Positions 33,214 through 42,211 of a DNA stretch of 50,826 bases are shown in pieces (position 1 is the first letter of the stretch; each line of letters starts with the position of its first letter). The stretch covers positions 1 through 50,826 of the forward strand of contig CALKWO010000261.1 of assembly GCA_938003875.1 (NCBI GenBank), in the 5' to 3' direction. Made by a program: the position numbers and the translations under genes. The DNA is from an uncultured bacterium. Lineage in GTDB: Bacteria > Planctomycetota > Uabimicrobiia > Uabimicrobiales > JABWCH01. The notes under the pieces are model-generated. The model was not told the DNA's origin and did not search any database. It worked only from the letters and a program-made list of their open reading frames with translations.

Positions 33214-34686
33214 ATGAACGTAAGTCCTATGACCAGTCCGGTTTTAAAATGGTTTAAAGAAATTAGCCAAATCCCTAGAAAATCTAAAGAAGAGCAAAAA
33301 ATTTGTCAATGGTTACTAGATTGGGCTAAATCAAAAAATTTAGAGGCTAAAACCATTGAAACCCCGAATGCAGGTACCTATAATATTATCATCAAAGTTC
33401 CTGCTAGCAAAGGTTACGAAAATGCTCCCATTGTTATTGTGCAGTCTCATCTGGATATGGTCTGCGAAAAAACGCCAGAATCCAAGCATGACTTTGCTAA
33501 AGATCCTATACAATGGGTAGAAGATGGGGAATGGCTCAAGGCAAACCAGACAACATTAGGGGCGGATAATGGTATTGGTGTCGCTATGGCATTGGCACTG
33601 GCAGATGAAAATGTAGAACATCCTGCTCTGGAGCTATTTTTTACCGTAGATGAAGAAACAGGCCTGACTGGTGCAAATGCTTTACAGCCTGGCATGTTGG
33701 AAGGCAAAATTCTTTTGAACGTGGACTCTGAGGACGAAGGCCGTTTTACAGTAGGCTGTGCAGGAGGCAAGAATACCCATCTGGAACTTCCTCTCGAATT
33801 TGGAAATGCACCTGAGAATTTCGTAGAATACAAGCTAAACGTAGGTGGTCTTACAGGTGGACATTCTGGTGTGGATATCCACTGCCAGAGAGCAAATGCT
33901 ATTAGCATTCTGTCCAGAGTTCTGAACAACTTTGGTGCAATACCTTTTATGGTAAGCAACATCAAGGGAGGCTCTGCCCACAATGCTATTCCTCGCGATG
34001 TGTTTGCCAATATATTCATTCCCTCTGAAGAGGCAAAAAAAGCTCAGGAAATCGTTCAAGATATGCTGGTTGTACTACGATCCGAATACAAAAAAACAGA
34101 CCCTGATCTGGGAGTGAGCCTGTCTGTTTGCCATGAATCCAAAGACAGAAAAGTCGTCACAAAAGAACACAGCAAAAAAATTGTAGATTTCTTGCAGACA
34201 CTACCTCATGGCGTTTCTGCTATGTCCGTTGATATTCAAAACCTGGTAGAAACTTCCAACAATCTGGCAACTGTAGAGATTGACAAAAATCTCCTGAAGG
34301 TCGTAACAAGCCAGAGAAGCTCCGTTATGAGCCGTTTATCTGCTATAACCCACCGCATCGAGACTATGGGGCATGCCCTTGGTGCTCATGTAGAAAGCAA
34401 CTGTGGATATCCTTCCTGGCAACCCAATATGGATTCTCCTATTTTAGAGAGATGCAAAGTCATCTATAAAAAACTCACTGGCAAAGACCCTATCATTGAA
34501 GTAATTCATGCTGGTCTGGAATGTGCTGTTATTGGAAGCAAATATCCCGATATGGACATGGTTTCTTTTGGCCCTACGATTAAAAGCCCTCATTCTCCTC
34601 AAGAAAGAATTCATGTACCAAGCATCGGGGAAGTATGGCATTTCACCTTAGAGTTGATGAAGTCTTTTAAATCACCTACTGTGTAG
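33214..34686 (+). CDS. pepD: Aminoacyl-histidine dipeptidase (PepD, M20)
   Basis: A 490-residue zinc dipeptidase cleaving Xaa-His and other dipeptides. Metal-site motifs are visible: QSHLDMVCEK (about residue 78), LGADNGIGVAMALA (about 116), DEETGLTGA with its catalytic Glu pair, and NVDSEDEG. The lid-domain GGHSGVDIH and the C-terminal HAGLECAVIG follow. The length fits PepD. AGGAG sits seven bases before the ATG. It has its own promoter (33123-33152) and terminator (34697-34740), so it is probably a single-gene unit. Confidence 0.93.
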   Translation: MNVSPMTSPVLKWFKEISQIPRKSKEEQKICQWLLDWAKSKNLEAKTIETPNAGTYNIIIKVPASKGYENAPIVIVQSHLDMVCEKTPESKHDFAKDPIQWVEDGEWLKANQTTLGADNGIGVAMALALADENVEHPALELFFTVDEETGLTGANALQPGMLEGKILLNVDSEDEGRFTVGCAGGKNTHLELPLEFGNAPENFVEYKLNVGGLTGGHSGVDIHCQRANAISILSRVLNNFGAIPFMVSNIKGGSAHNAIPRDVFANIFIPSEEAKKAQEIVQDMLVVLRSEYKKTDPDLGVSLSVCHESKDRKVVTKEHSKKIVDFLQTLPHGVSAMSVDIQNLVETSNNLATVEIDKNLLKVVTSQRSSVMSRLSAITHRIETMGHALGAHVESNCGYPSWQPNMDSPILERCKVIYKKLTGKDPIIEVIHAGLECAVIGSKYPDMDMVSFGPTIKSPHSPQERIHVPSIGEVWHFTLELMKSFKSPTV

Positions 34687-34696
34687 TTATAAAAAT

Positions 34697-34740
34697 AAAT
34701 GCAGTTTGTAAAAATATGCAAACTGCATTTATCTATTTTG
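34697..34740 (+). terminator. Terminator after pepD
   Basis: A 12-bp perfect stem (AAATGCAGTTTG 34697-34708 with CAAACTGCATTT 34719-34730), 10 bases after the pepD stop, followed by a T-rich stretch. Confidence 0.75.
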
Positions 34741-34753
34741 AAAGGCAGGGGAT

Positions 34754-35221
34754 ATGGATTTCTCGGAAAGGCTACTTCCCATTTTAAGAAAAATTCCTCT
34801 TTTTCAAGAGCTAAATGAGAATCAGCATAGAGAGATTATAAAGAATATTGATAGTCAGTATTTTAAGAAAGACCAGGTAATCTTCGAAAAAGGTGACCAG
34901 GCAGATGCTCTGTACATTATAAAAGCAGGAAAAATATTGGTCTATCGCCCTAATATGGCAAAGCAAGTAGCTGAAGAAATAGCAGTTCTTTCAGAAAACG
35001 ATTTTTTTGGAGAAATGGGGCTTGTAACCCATGAGCCTAGAAATGCATCCGTGAAAACATTGGAAGACTCTATTCTCTTTGTTCTAACAAAAGAAGACTT
35101 TCAACTGCTTTTGACAGAAAATTCTGCAATAGCAAACCAAATATCAGAAGAATTTGTTAAAAGATTCAAAGATAATACTAAAAGAATGAAAAAGCAGGAA
35201 ATGAAAGAGGATATTCTGTGA
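34754..35221 (+). CDS. Cyclic-nucleotide-binding domain protein
   Basis: A 155-residue protein consisting of one cNMP-binding (Crp N-terminal) domain. The beta-roll pattern (VIFEKGDQADALYIIKAGKILVY) leads to the phosphate-binding cassette FFGEMGLV...EPRNASVKT, where Glu and Arg would contact ribose and phosphate. No DNA-binding domain follows; the ~25 C-terminal residues are basic and helical. It therefore should work by protein contact, not as a transcription factor. GGCAGGGG precedes the ATG. Confidence 0.88.
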   Translation: MDFSERLLPILRKIPLFQELNENQHREIIKNIDSQYFKKDQVIFEKGDQADALYIIKAGKILVYRPNMAKQVAEEIAVLSENDFFGEMGLVTHEPRNASVKTLEDSILFVLTKEDFQLLLTENSAIANQISEEFVKRFKDNTKRMKKQEMKEDIL

Positions 35222-35237
35222 TTTAGATAAGCGATGA

Positions 35238-35437
35238 GAATTAAATAACTTCCCCATTTTTAATTCAATATACAATAGTTATTTATGAGATTTTTATCTC
35301 TGTAAAGATTATTTTATAAGGTTCAACTTCTATAGCACAATCAGAATATACGAAGAAAAGCCTGTGCAGGCTAAGCAGTGCTATGTTAATAGCATCTGCT
35401 TGAGTCTGCGGGGGGAAATGTAGAACTTATTTAATTC
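35238..35437 (+). repeat. Family C MITE-like element, full copy 2
   Basis: A 200-base element nearly identical to 28005-28205, in the same orientation. Its left end is GAATTAAATAACTTCCCC, its right end the inverted counterpart, and it has the same internal hairpins. It fills the gap between the cNMP protein and the kinase. The left flank GCGATGA also appears, inverted, at 47977-47983. Confidence 0.8.
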
Positions 35438-35497
35438 TTGTTCCTTATCTTGTAAAAATAGCAAAAATAAAACGGTTTTTAAAGACGATTTAATATT

Positions 35498-36637
35498 ATG
35501 AAACCACAAGAAATCCATTCTGTTTTTATATGTCCAGGCTGTCACTCTCAGATAACTCTTGCCGTTGTAAACAAAGATATCTTAGAGGATATTCAAGTCT
35601 ATTGCAATTCATGCAAAAAAAAATTCCTCCCTTTATCTCTGGCAACAGAAACCAGAAAGGGGACTTCTACCTCTATAGATATGAAAATCATTGGGGCAAC
35701 CCAGGACAATTTAGCTATTCCTTCTCAAAGAAAAAGCACTTATACAAGCACTGACTTCGCGGTAAAGGATGTTCCTTCTCAAAAAGAAGAAATATTTCCT
35801 GATACAAAAGAAAAAATAACCAAAGTTGCAAACTATTCCATAATAAAGGAAATTGGAAGGGGCGCAATGGGGGTTATTTATATGGCAGAGCATGCAGAAA
35901 CCAAAAAAAGGGCAGCCATCAAGCTTTTAAATCAAGATATGCAGAATAATGAAAAAGCAACACAAAGATTTTTGCAGGAAGCTAAGGTTCACAGTAAGCT
36001 GGTGCATCCTAATATTGTGCATATATATGAAATGGGATACTTTACAGGTGCTGGCTTCTATATGGCTATGGAATATGTTGAAGGATACAGCCTGGAAAAA
36101 ATTTTGCAAAAAGGCCCTTTGAGTATCAAAGATGCTTTCAAAATCGCTATTGCAATAGCCTATGCTCTGGAATATGCTCTTACGCAACACATCATCCATC
36201 GAGACTTAAAACCAGGCAACATTTTGATTGATACAGTAGGGCGCAAAATAAAAGTAGCAGATTTTGGTCTTGGAAAAATTTTACAGGAAGAAGGTGTTAC
36301 GGTCAATGAATTTCTAGGCACTCCATATTATATGCCCCCTGAGCAAATCAAAGATGCCAAGCAGGTAGATCAAAGAGCAGATATTTATGCTCTTGGCGCA
36401 ACCTTGTATCACATGATAGCAGGATGCCCTCCCTACTCCGAAAAAAAAGCGACATTCGCTGTAATAAGAGCCAAAACACAAGAATTGCCTAGTCCTTTGG
36501 AAAAATATATACCTTCCATTCCTTCCCATGTCGTAGGCGTTGTAGATAAAGCTATGGCAAAAGATTTGGAAACACGCTATGCAAATCCCACAGCATTTCT
36601 AACGGATATGCAAAAAGTATTGGAAACTTTAAAGTAG
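35498..36637 (+). CDS. Ser/Thr protein kinase with N-terminal zinc ribbon
   Basis: A 379-residue eukaryotic-like kinase. Residues about 10-45 form a zinc-ribbon-like CPGC...CNSC pair. The kinase domain (about 110-375) has the Gly loop GRGAMGVIYMAE, the ATP lysine in AAIKLL, HRDLKPGN with catalytic Asp236, and DFGLGK. APE is recognisable as PPE, and the activation loop contains FLGTPYYMPPEQI. No transmembrane helix is present, so it is cytoplasmic. No strong Shine-Dalgarno is seen before the ATG. The neighbouring cNMP protein could be a partner, an inference from position only. Confidence 0.9.
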   Translation: MKPQEIHSVFICPGCHSQITLAVVNKDILEDIQVYCNSCKKKFLPLSLATETRKGTSTSIDMKIIGATQDNLAIPSQRKSTYTSTDFAVKDVPSQKEEIFPDTKEKITKVANYSIIKEIGRGAMGVIYMAEHAETKKRAAIKLLNQDMQNNEKATQRFLQEAKVHSKLVHPNIVHIYEMGYFTGAGFYMAMEYVEGYSLEKILQKGPLSIKDAFKIAIAIAYALEYALTQHIIHRDLKPGNILIDTVGRKIKVADFGLGKILQEEGVTVNEFLGTPYYMPPEQIKDAKQVDQRADIYALGATLYHMIAGCPPYSEKKATFAVIRAKTQELPSPLEKYIPSIPSHVVGVVDKAMAKDLETRYANPTAFLTDMQKVLETLK

Positions 36638-36689
36638 ATTTTTGGAAAACTGTTCTGGTCAGATGTCATAAAATTTTGGGAAAACAAGC

Positions 36690-37427
36690 ATGTTTCTTGG
36701 GAAAAAATTACCGGAAAAAAAAGATAAAGACGAGCCCTGGACAGGACAGGTTCCTGTAAATACGTTAATGAAGGTACTTTCAGAGAAAAAGAAGCACCGT
36801 CCCCACAAAAAGACTATTCCTAAAACAGAGAGGCATTATCTGCCCCATACACTGAGTGGCTCTTTTCATCTTTTCTGGAAAAAACAGAAGAATAAAGCCG
36901 TCCACTTTCTGGAAAAAATTTACAATTTTTTATGCTATTATTGTCTTTATTCTCCTTTAAAGCATTATTCTAATATATTTTTTCTTTTTTTTCTATATTT
37001 TTTGCTATGGCATCCTGGTTTAGACAACCATAATGTACCAAAGCCTTCTAATGTATCCTATCCTAAAAAAAACATTCCTTTACGAAATGCTATATCACCT
37101 GTGGAAAGCGTTTATCTGGAAATAGATTCTTCCCAATCCTGGCTTGCTCTTTTTATGGGACAAAAGAAAATAGCATTATACCCTGTTTCTGGGAAATCTT
37201 TGTCAAAAGGGAATTATAGAGTCTTGCAAATCAGAGAATATAATAATGGCATGGTTCTAGCACTGGCAGGAGGACAGGATATCTTCCAAAAAGAGCAACG
37301 TGTCCTTTTAAAAGGCTCAAAAGCACAAATAGAAGCAGGAATAGCAAGCTATATAGAACTAGATGAACAATATTGGATTACATTGCATCCTTATCTAAGA
37401 GAAAACAGCCCTGTTTTGATTAAATAA
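36690..37427 (+). CDS. Membrane protein with truncated YkuD-like C-terminus
   Basis: A 245-residue protein. The first ~75 residues are basic and disordered. A transmembrane segment lies at about 92-108 (FFLFFLYFLLWHPG). The C-terminal part begins VYLEIDSSQSWLALFMGQKKIALYPVSG, which resembles the opening of an L,D-transpeptidase (YkuD) domain, but the catalytic H-G...S-H-G-C-R segment is missing. It is either a reduced relative or an unrelated domain. It starts 50 bases after the kinase and is probably co-transcribed. Confidence 0.55.
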   Translation: MFLGKKLPEKKDKDEPWTGQVPVNTLMKVLSEKKKHRPHKKTIPKTERHYLPHTLSGSFHLFWKKQKNKAVHFLEKIYNFLCYYCLYSPLKHYSNIFFLFFLYFLLWHPGLDNHNVPKPSNVSYPKKNIPLRNAISPVESVYLEIDSSQSWLALFMGQKKIALYPVSGKSLSKGNYRVLQIREYNNGMVLALAGGQDIFQKEQRVLLKGSKAQIEAGIASYIELDEQYWITLHPYLRENSPVLIK

Positions 37428-37454
37428 GAAGTCTGGCAAACTAGAAAAATTTTC

Positions 37455-37482
37455 TTGGAAATTTCCCAAAAAATGTTATACT
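37455..37482 (+). promoter_or_regulatory. Sigma70-type promoter for the endonuclease gene
   Basis: TTGGAA (37455-37460), a 16-base spacer, and TATACT (37477-37482), about 78 bases before the ATG at 37560. Confidence 0.5.
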
Positions 37483-37559
37483 ATTTAGTTTATCTATTAT
37501 TTTATAGATAAACTTTGTTTTGTTTCCATTAAATTTCTATTTTATAAGGGGAGACAGAG

Positions 37560-38573
37560 ATGTCTCATTGGAAAATTTTTGCTTGCCTGTTTTTCTTTAT
37601 AGCAGGCCAACTTTTTTGTCAGAGTTTACCAGAATCTCTTCATCCTTACGCTAATGATTGCAAGGAAGAAACTAAAGTCACAGAACCTGGAGCCATTGCT
37701 CTGCAAGTGACATTCAGCCCTGAAACTTCTGTAGAAAAAGGCCAGGATTTTATCATTCTGACAGATGGCAGTGGAAATATAGTCGCAAAATACACTGGAA
37801 ATGATCTGGCAGGACAAACGATCCATGTTGATGGGGATACTGTATGTATCCAGCTTGTCAGCGATGACAACAAAACTGATTATGGCTACAAGGTTTCCTC
37901 TATTCGGAATGTTTATTACAGGGAATATTATAATGCCCCCGAAGTAGACTATTCCCGTGCTAATAAACTCCTCAACAGAGATTTGAAGCAAGAACTTTAC
38001 AATATGGTAAAAGGACATACCAGCCTGGGTTATGATAAAGCCAGAGGAAAGATGTTTGGCGAAATCGACAATGAGAATGGCTATGTCAAATGCGTTTACA
38101 CCGCCAGACTGGTAAAAACTACAGGGATTCCCAATGGGAATGATATGAATACAGAACACACATGGCCCAAATCTCTAGGAGCAGAAAATGAGCCAGCGAA
38201 AAGCGATTTGCATCATCTTTTTCCCACTGATAGTGAAACCAATAGCCGTAGATCAAGCTATCCCTTTGGTATGGTAGTGACTATGCAATGGAGTAAGGGC
38301 GGAAGCGTTCTGGGCAAAAATGAAAAAGGCCAGACAGTATTTATGCCCAGAGAAGAGCATCGAGGCAATGTAGCGAGGGCTCTTTTTTATTTTTCCATTC
38401 GTTATAATCTTGCCATTGCGAATGATTACGAAGCTGTATTGAAAAGATGGCATGTCGAAGATCCTGTAGACAGCAAAGAAATACAGCGCAATGAAGAGAT
38501 CTCCCGTTATCAGAAAAATCGTAATCCTTTTATTGACCATCCTGAATATGTAAGTCAGATTCAAGACTTCTAG
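37560..38573 (+). CDS. Secreted endonuclease I with CUB-like domain
   Basis: A 337-residue exported nuclease. The signal peptide is hydrophobic to about residue 20 (FFFIAGQLFCQS). Residues about 35-120 look like a CUB-type beta-sandwich (ALQVTFSP, DGSGNIVAKYTGNDL, VCIQLVSDDN). The nuclease part (about 135-330) belongs to the Endonuclease I/EndA family: NTEHTWPKS, with His200 as the likely catalytic base, then SDLHHLFPT and N-S-R-R, and a metal-site NEEISRYQKNRNPFIDHPE. It degrades extracellular DNA non-specifically in relatives. GGGGAGA precedes the ATG. Confidence 0.9.
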   Translation: MSHWKIFACLFFFIAGQLFCQSLPESLHPYANDCKEETKVTEPGAIALQVTFSPETSVEKGQDFIILTDGSGNIVAKYTGNDLAGQTIHVDGDTVCIQLVSDDNKTDYGYKVSSIRNVYYREYYNAPEVDYSRANKLLNRDLKQELYNMVKGHTSLGYDKARGKMFGEIDNENGYVKCVYTARLVKTTGIPNGNDMNTEHTWPKSLGAENEPAKSDLHHLFPTDSETNSRRSSYPFGMVVTMQWSKGGSVLGKNEKGQTVFMPREEHRGNVARALFYFSIRYNLAIANDYEAVLKRWHVEDPVDSKEIQRNEEISRYQKNRNPFIDHPEYVSQIQDF

Positions 38574-38584
38574 GGATTTTTTTT

Positions 38585-38630
38585 AAAAGCAAAGGTATAG
38601 CCTCTATGCCTTTGCTTTTGTTGTTTTTTT
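38585..38630 (+). terminator. Terminator after the endonuclease gene
   Basis: A 16-bp stem with one wobble pair (AAAAGCAAAGGTATAG 38585-38600; CTATGCCTTTGCTTTT 38604-38619) followed by a T run. It begins 11 bases after the stop. Confidence 0.85.
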
Positions 38631-38650
38631 GTTTAGCGTAAGGGTTCATA

Positions 38651-40144
38651 ATGCAAAAAAAATATGAAAATTTTTTAAAAAAAGTATCGGAAATTAACGA
38701 TTTAGGGTATGCACAAGAGCTTCTCATGTGGGATCAGGAAACCTATTTACCTTCCAAGGGAACAAAGATGAGAGCAAAAGTGCAGGGTAGTCTTTCTGGA
38801 ATGATCCATGAAAAGCTTACCTCTCCTGAATTTGTAGCACTTGTAAAAGAATTGAAAGATGCTAATTTGCCTGGCGATCAGGGACTGAATATAAAAGAGA
38901 TAGACAAAAGCCAGCAGAAAGCACTGAAAATCCCCAGGGATTTGGTTGTTGAACTAAGCGATACACAGTCTAATGCTTATAAAGCATGGGTAGAAGCCAG
39001 GCAGCAATCGGATTTTATGCTTTTTTCTCCATGGCTCAATAAGATTATAGACTTAAAAAGACAAGTCGCTCATCTTATTGGCTTTGAAGGCTCCATATAC
39101 AATGCTTTCTTCACAGCCTATGAAGAAGATACCACTGTAGAAGAGATTATCCCTGTTTTTGAAAATCTTCGCCAGCGATTGATCCCCCTGATTGAAAAAA
39201 TCGTCAACTCTAAAAAAGCCATGAGAACAGCTTTTGTTAAAGAAGAATATCCTGTAGACAAACAAGAAATTTTCAATCGAGTTGTTTTAAAAGATATGGG
39301 ATTTGATTTGGAAGCAGGAAGAATGGATATCGCAGTCCATCCTTTTTGTGCTGGTTTTACAAAATACGATGTAAGATTGACAACACGCTATGAAAATGAA
39401 GTATGGCCTGAACCTCTTTTCAGTACCCTGCATGAAGGCGGACATGGCCTTTATGAGCAAGGACTGCCAGAAGAAGGAATATCACAGCCTTTTGGACAAA
39501 GCATGTCGCCTGCTGTTCATGAATCGCAGTCCCGCCTGTGGGAAAATCTGATAGGCAGAAGCAGAGAATTCTGGCACTACTATTTGCCAATAGCAAAGAA
39601 ATATTTTCCTGAAAAGCTTCATAACATTGATGTAGAAGACATCTATGAAGCCATCAACCAGGTAAAACTTTCCCTGATTCGTGTCGAATCCGATGAAGTA
39701 ACCTACAATCTCCATATTCTGATTCGCTTTGAATTAGAAAGAGAAATTATGGAAGGACGCATCCAGATCAAAGATTTGCCCACTCTTTGGAATGAAAAAA
39801 TGCAAAAATATCTTGGCGTAGTTCCTCCGAATGATGCAAAAGGCGTTTTACAGGATGTCCACTGGTCTTTTGGCTTGATTTCCTATTTTCCTACTTATAC
39901 ACTAGGAAATCTATATAGTGCACAATTCTTTAACAAAGCACAAAAAGACATTCCTGACCTGATGTCCAGGGTTTCTCAAGGAGATCTATTGACTTTAAGA
40001 AATTGGCTGCTCAACAATATCCACTCCAGAGGGAAAAGACTGACCCCAAAAGCTTTAATTCAAGAAGTAACAGGCGAACCCCTCAAAGCAGACTATTTTA
40101 TCCATTATCTGGAAAATAAATTTTTTCCCATATACGGCGTTTAG
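38651..40144 (+). CDS. Carboxypeptidase Taq (M32 metallopeptidase)
   Basis: A 497-residue cytoplasmic zinc carboxypeptidase. The HExxH motif is H261-E-G-G-H265, in a context (TLHEGGHGLYEQGLP) that marks the M32 family. Other family stretches are LMWDQETYLP near the N-terminus, HESQSRLWENLIGRS, and the C-terminal WSFGLISYFPTYTLGNLYSAQ. The length is normal for the family. GGG/AAGGG lies upstream of the ATG. It follows the endonuclease terminator, so it has its own promoter, which I could not place. Confidence 0.93.
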   Translation: MQKKYENFLKKVSEINDLGYAQELLMWDQETYLPSKGTKMRAKVQGSLSGMIHEKLTSPEFVALVKELKDANLPGDQGLNIKEIDKSQQKALKIPRDLVVELSDTQSNAYKAWVEARQQSDFMLFSPWLNKIIDLKRQVAHLIGFEGSIYNAFFTAYEEDTTVEEIIPVFENLRQRLIPLIEKIVNSKKAMRTAFVKEEYPVDKQEIFNRVVLKDMGFDLEAGRMDIAVHPFCAGFTKYDVRLTTRYENEVWPEPLFSTLHEGGHGLYEQGLPEEGISQPFGQSMSPAVHESQSRLWENLIGRSREFWHYYLPIAKKYFPEKLHNIDVEDIYEAINQVKLSLIRVESDEVTYNLHILIRFELEREIMEGRIQIKDLPTLWNEKMQKYLGVVPPNDAKGVLQDVHWSFGLISYFPTYTLGNLYSAQFFNKAQKDIPDLMSRVSQGDLLTLRNWLLNNIHSRGKRLTPKALIQEVTGEPLKADYFIHYLENKFFPIYGV

Positions 40145-40176
40145 TTACCAGAATTTTGGCTAATACAAAAATACCT

Positions 40177-40255
40177 AAAAAATAACCACAGAGACATAAA
40201 GAACACAGTGAAGCAAATCTGCCATGTGTTCTGCGTGCCTCTGTGGTTATTTTTT
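40177..40255 (+). terminator. Family A short palindrome acting as terminator
   Basis: AAAAAATAACCACAGAG (40177-40193) faces CTCTGTGGTTATTTTTT (40239-40255), with inner GAACACA/TGTGTTC pairing and a T run at the end. It shares the ACCACAGAG arm of family A but has no central spacer. It ends the M32 gene at 40144. Confidence 0.7.
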
Positions 40256-40301
40256 TTTCTAAGGTGACAAAATAATGAATGTCGAAATTCTGTCTACAAT
40301 T

Positions 40302-41039
40302 TTATTTTCGACTCTTTTGTAAATAGCTCATAACACTAAAAGCAGCTAAAAACAATAATACAATACTGTGTGGTTCGGGAACAACCCCCTCCGATATACT
40401 GAAAACCTCAATTCTGCCGATAGTCAGACTCTCATGCGCCCAGGTAGTTCCCCCTGTTACTGTTCCATTTCCACCAGCATCATAACCGTAGCAAACACCA
40501 TGTAAATGCAGCCAACCAGTGGACATATCATTGTAAACATACAAATCATAGTATGCGCTTGGGCCATAATCAATCTTGTTGTAGGATTGATAATTGATAT
40601 AGCCAGTCGTATAGGTAGTACCAGTGGTCTGGGAATTTTTTTGAGACATTTTGCCAACACTAGGTTTAGTGAGATTAAACAAGAATGCGGTTCTTTCTGG
40701 GTCCGTATAAGAATAGCCGATAGGATCACCTGTAGAATACCAACTCTTTGGGTTATAAAAACCAACGATCTGCGGATCAGAGACTCCGTTTACAGAAAGA
40801 ATTTCAATGATAGAAAAAGTATCTCCTTTTCCATCCGATGCTGCGTGAAAATTGCTTGCTGTATGACCGCTTTGCTTGGTATAGATATTATTCAGCGTAA
40901 GGGGGCCATTCCCTAACCATTGCTCCATTTGGTTTAGATAAGATGAATTTAGTAGTGTACTACCACCGATAATGCTAGAGCCATAGATAGCACTGGCAAA
41001 TATCATGGTTGTCATTATTATCCAAATAAAATGTTTCAT
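40302..41039 (-). CDS. PEP-CTERM protein with TLD-like domain
   Basis: A 245-residue exported protein. The signal peptide covers residues 1 to about 20. The C-terminus has V-V-P-E-P, a hydrophobic helix and K-S-R-K, the PEP-CTERM signal for exosortase. The body (about 25-200) reads like a TLD (TLDc) domain: LLNSSYLNQMEQWLG, FHAASDGKGDT, IVGFYNPKSW and TAFLFNL. TLD domains are best known from eukaryotic oxidation-resistance proteins. AGGAGAAAGG precedes the ATG. No exosortase gene is in the window. The role is unknown. Confidence 0.75.
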   Translation of the reverse strand: MKHFIWIIMTTMIFASAIYGSSIIGGSTLLNSSYLNQMEQWLGNGPLTLNNIYTKQSGHTASNFHAASDGKGDTFSIIEILSVNGVSDPQIVGFYNPKSWYSTGDPIGYSYTDPERTAFLFNLTKPSVGKMSQKNSQTTGTTYTTGYINYQSYNKIDYGPSAYYDLYVYNDMSTGWLHLHGVCYGYDAGGNGTVTGGTTWAHESLTIGRIEVFSISEGVVPEPHSIVLLFLAAFSVMSYLQKSRK

Positions 41040-41195
41040 TTTCCTTTCTCCTTTCTATTATTATTAAAATTATATACGTCAAAAATTATTATATTTTTTT
41101 AAGGGATTAGTTCAAGGAATTTTTGGTAAAAATTAAAAATTCTAGCCTGAATTATTCATAAATTAACGATATGTGGGCTTTCTCTTTGCAAGAAT

Positions 41196-41867
41196 TTATT
41201 TCTTTCGAATCACCCATAAAATACTAAGGCAACCTAAAAAAATAAGGGAAAAGCTTATAGGTTCTGGCACAGGAGAAGTAAAGACAATGCTGTCATAAGC
41301 AACATGATCATCATTAGCACTGTCATCCCACTCATCCACAAGCACACGTGCAATGATAGCACTATCGGCTACAAGTCCAACAAACTGATAGCCAGGTGCT
41401 CCTACTGGTGCAGGAATATGAGGGGCAATCTGAGCAATGAGATTATTGGATGCATCATAAAAATAAATAGCGACATAGGCTGCACCATCTGGTACATCGA
41501 ATACGACATCAAGACCGACTGCCTTTACAGGATTACTAAAAACAAGTTCCAAATCGTCTTGTTGCTGAGATGTATTGCTTCCGCCAGGAGACAGAACATT
41601 CGCTCCTGTAGAGGGAGACATAGCATACCTTACTCCTGTACTTCCTGCTATGACCTGAAGAGGTATACCACCAGGAGAATTGAAAGTAGCCCCAGAAATC
41701 GTTTGGTTTGTGATTGCTGTTCCAGTACTGTAACCATCAAAATTGATATTAACTGTGGAGGTGACTGATGGATTGGCTAAGAAGCTGGAGCGAGTGGTAT
41801 AAGTTACAGGAGCAGCAAAAGCACAAGTCAGAAATAGAATTAAAGCCAGGAATAATAATCGTTGCAT
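41196..41867 (-). CDS. PEP-CTERM sorting-domain protein
   Basis: A 223-residue exported protein: hydrophobic signal peptide to about residue 18, then an all-beta domain (NINFDGYSTG, DDLELVFSNPVKAVGLDVVF, HVAYDSIVF) and a V-P-E-P sorting signal ending in R-K-K. The beta domain is of the type common in PEP-CTERM proteins, where it may bind carbohydrate or matrix. The ATG has a strong AGGAGG. It lies 156 bases upstream of the TLD-like gene on the same strand. The role is unknown. Confidence 0.8.
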   Translation of the reverse strand: MQRLLFLALILFLTCAFAAPVTYTTRSSFLANPSVTSTVNINFDGYSTGTAITNQTISGATFNSPGGIPLQVIAGSTGVRYAMSPSTGANVLSPGGSNTSQQQDDLELVFSNPVKAVGLDVVFDVPDGAAYVAIYFYDASNNLIAQIAPHIPAPVGAPGYQFVGLVADSAIIARVLVDEWDDSANDDHVAYDSIVFTSPVPEPISFSLIFLGCLSILWVIRKK

Positions 41868-42211
41868 AACGGCCTCCTATCTTTAAAATATCGGCAGTAA
41901 AAAATAAGAATTGTAAGACTTCTGATAGAAATTGTTTACAATCGCAACTTGGCATAAATTGGAAAAAAATAACAGCAAATTTATATTATATCACTTCCCT
42001 ATGCAAAATCTAGAAAAAATATGGTTGAGATTATCATCGGAGATGATGCTGCCCAGGATTTCGCCTAAGGCTGTTTCTGCATTTTTTAATAAATTAGCGA
42101 ACGTGGCGTTTTTAAATATAATATAAAAATATTCGAGCGTATCATAATAAAAAATGATATTATTTATCGTAGATAGATTGTAAACTATTTTTACAGGATA
42201 TGAGGCTTTAT
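41868..42211. other. Intergenic region between divergent units
   Basis: 344 AT-rich bases between the PEP-CTERM gene (-) and the beta-CASP gene (+). It should hold both promoters. A 64-codon frame at 41932-42126 has no ribosome site or family match, so I do not call it. A short palindrome-like TCATAATAAAAAATGATATT lies near 42138-42157. Confidence 0.5.

Noticed and set aside
32973..33257. Open frame running from the protease stop into pepD
   Set aside because: It overlaps the pepD start, lacks a ribosome site and covers the promoter and a hairpin; not a gene.
41932..42126. A 64-codon open frame between the PEP-CTERM gene and the beta-CASP gene
   Set aside because: No ribosome site, no recognisable family and an AT-rich promoter-like position; likely chance.
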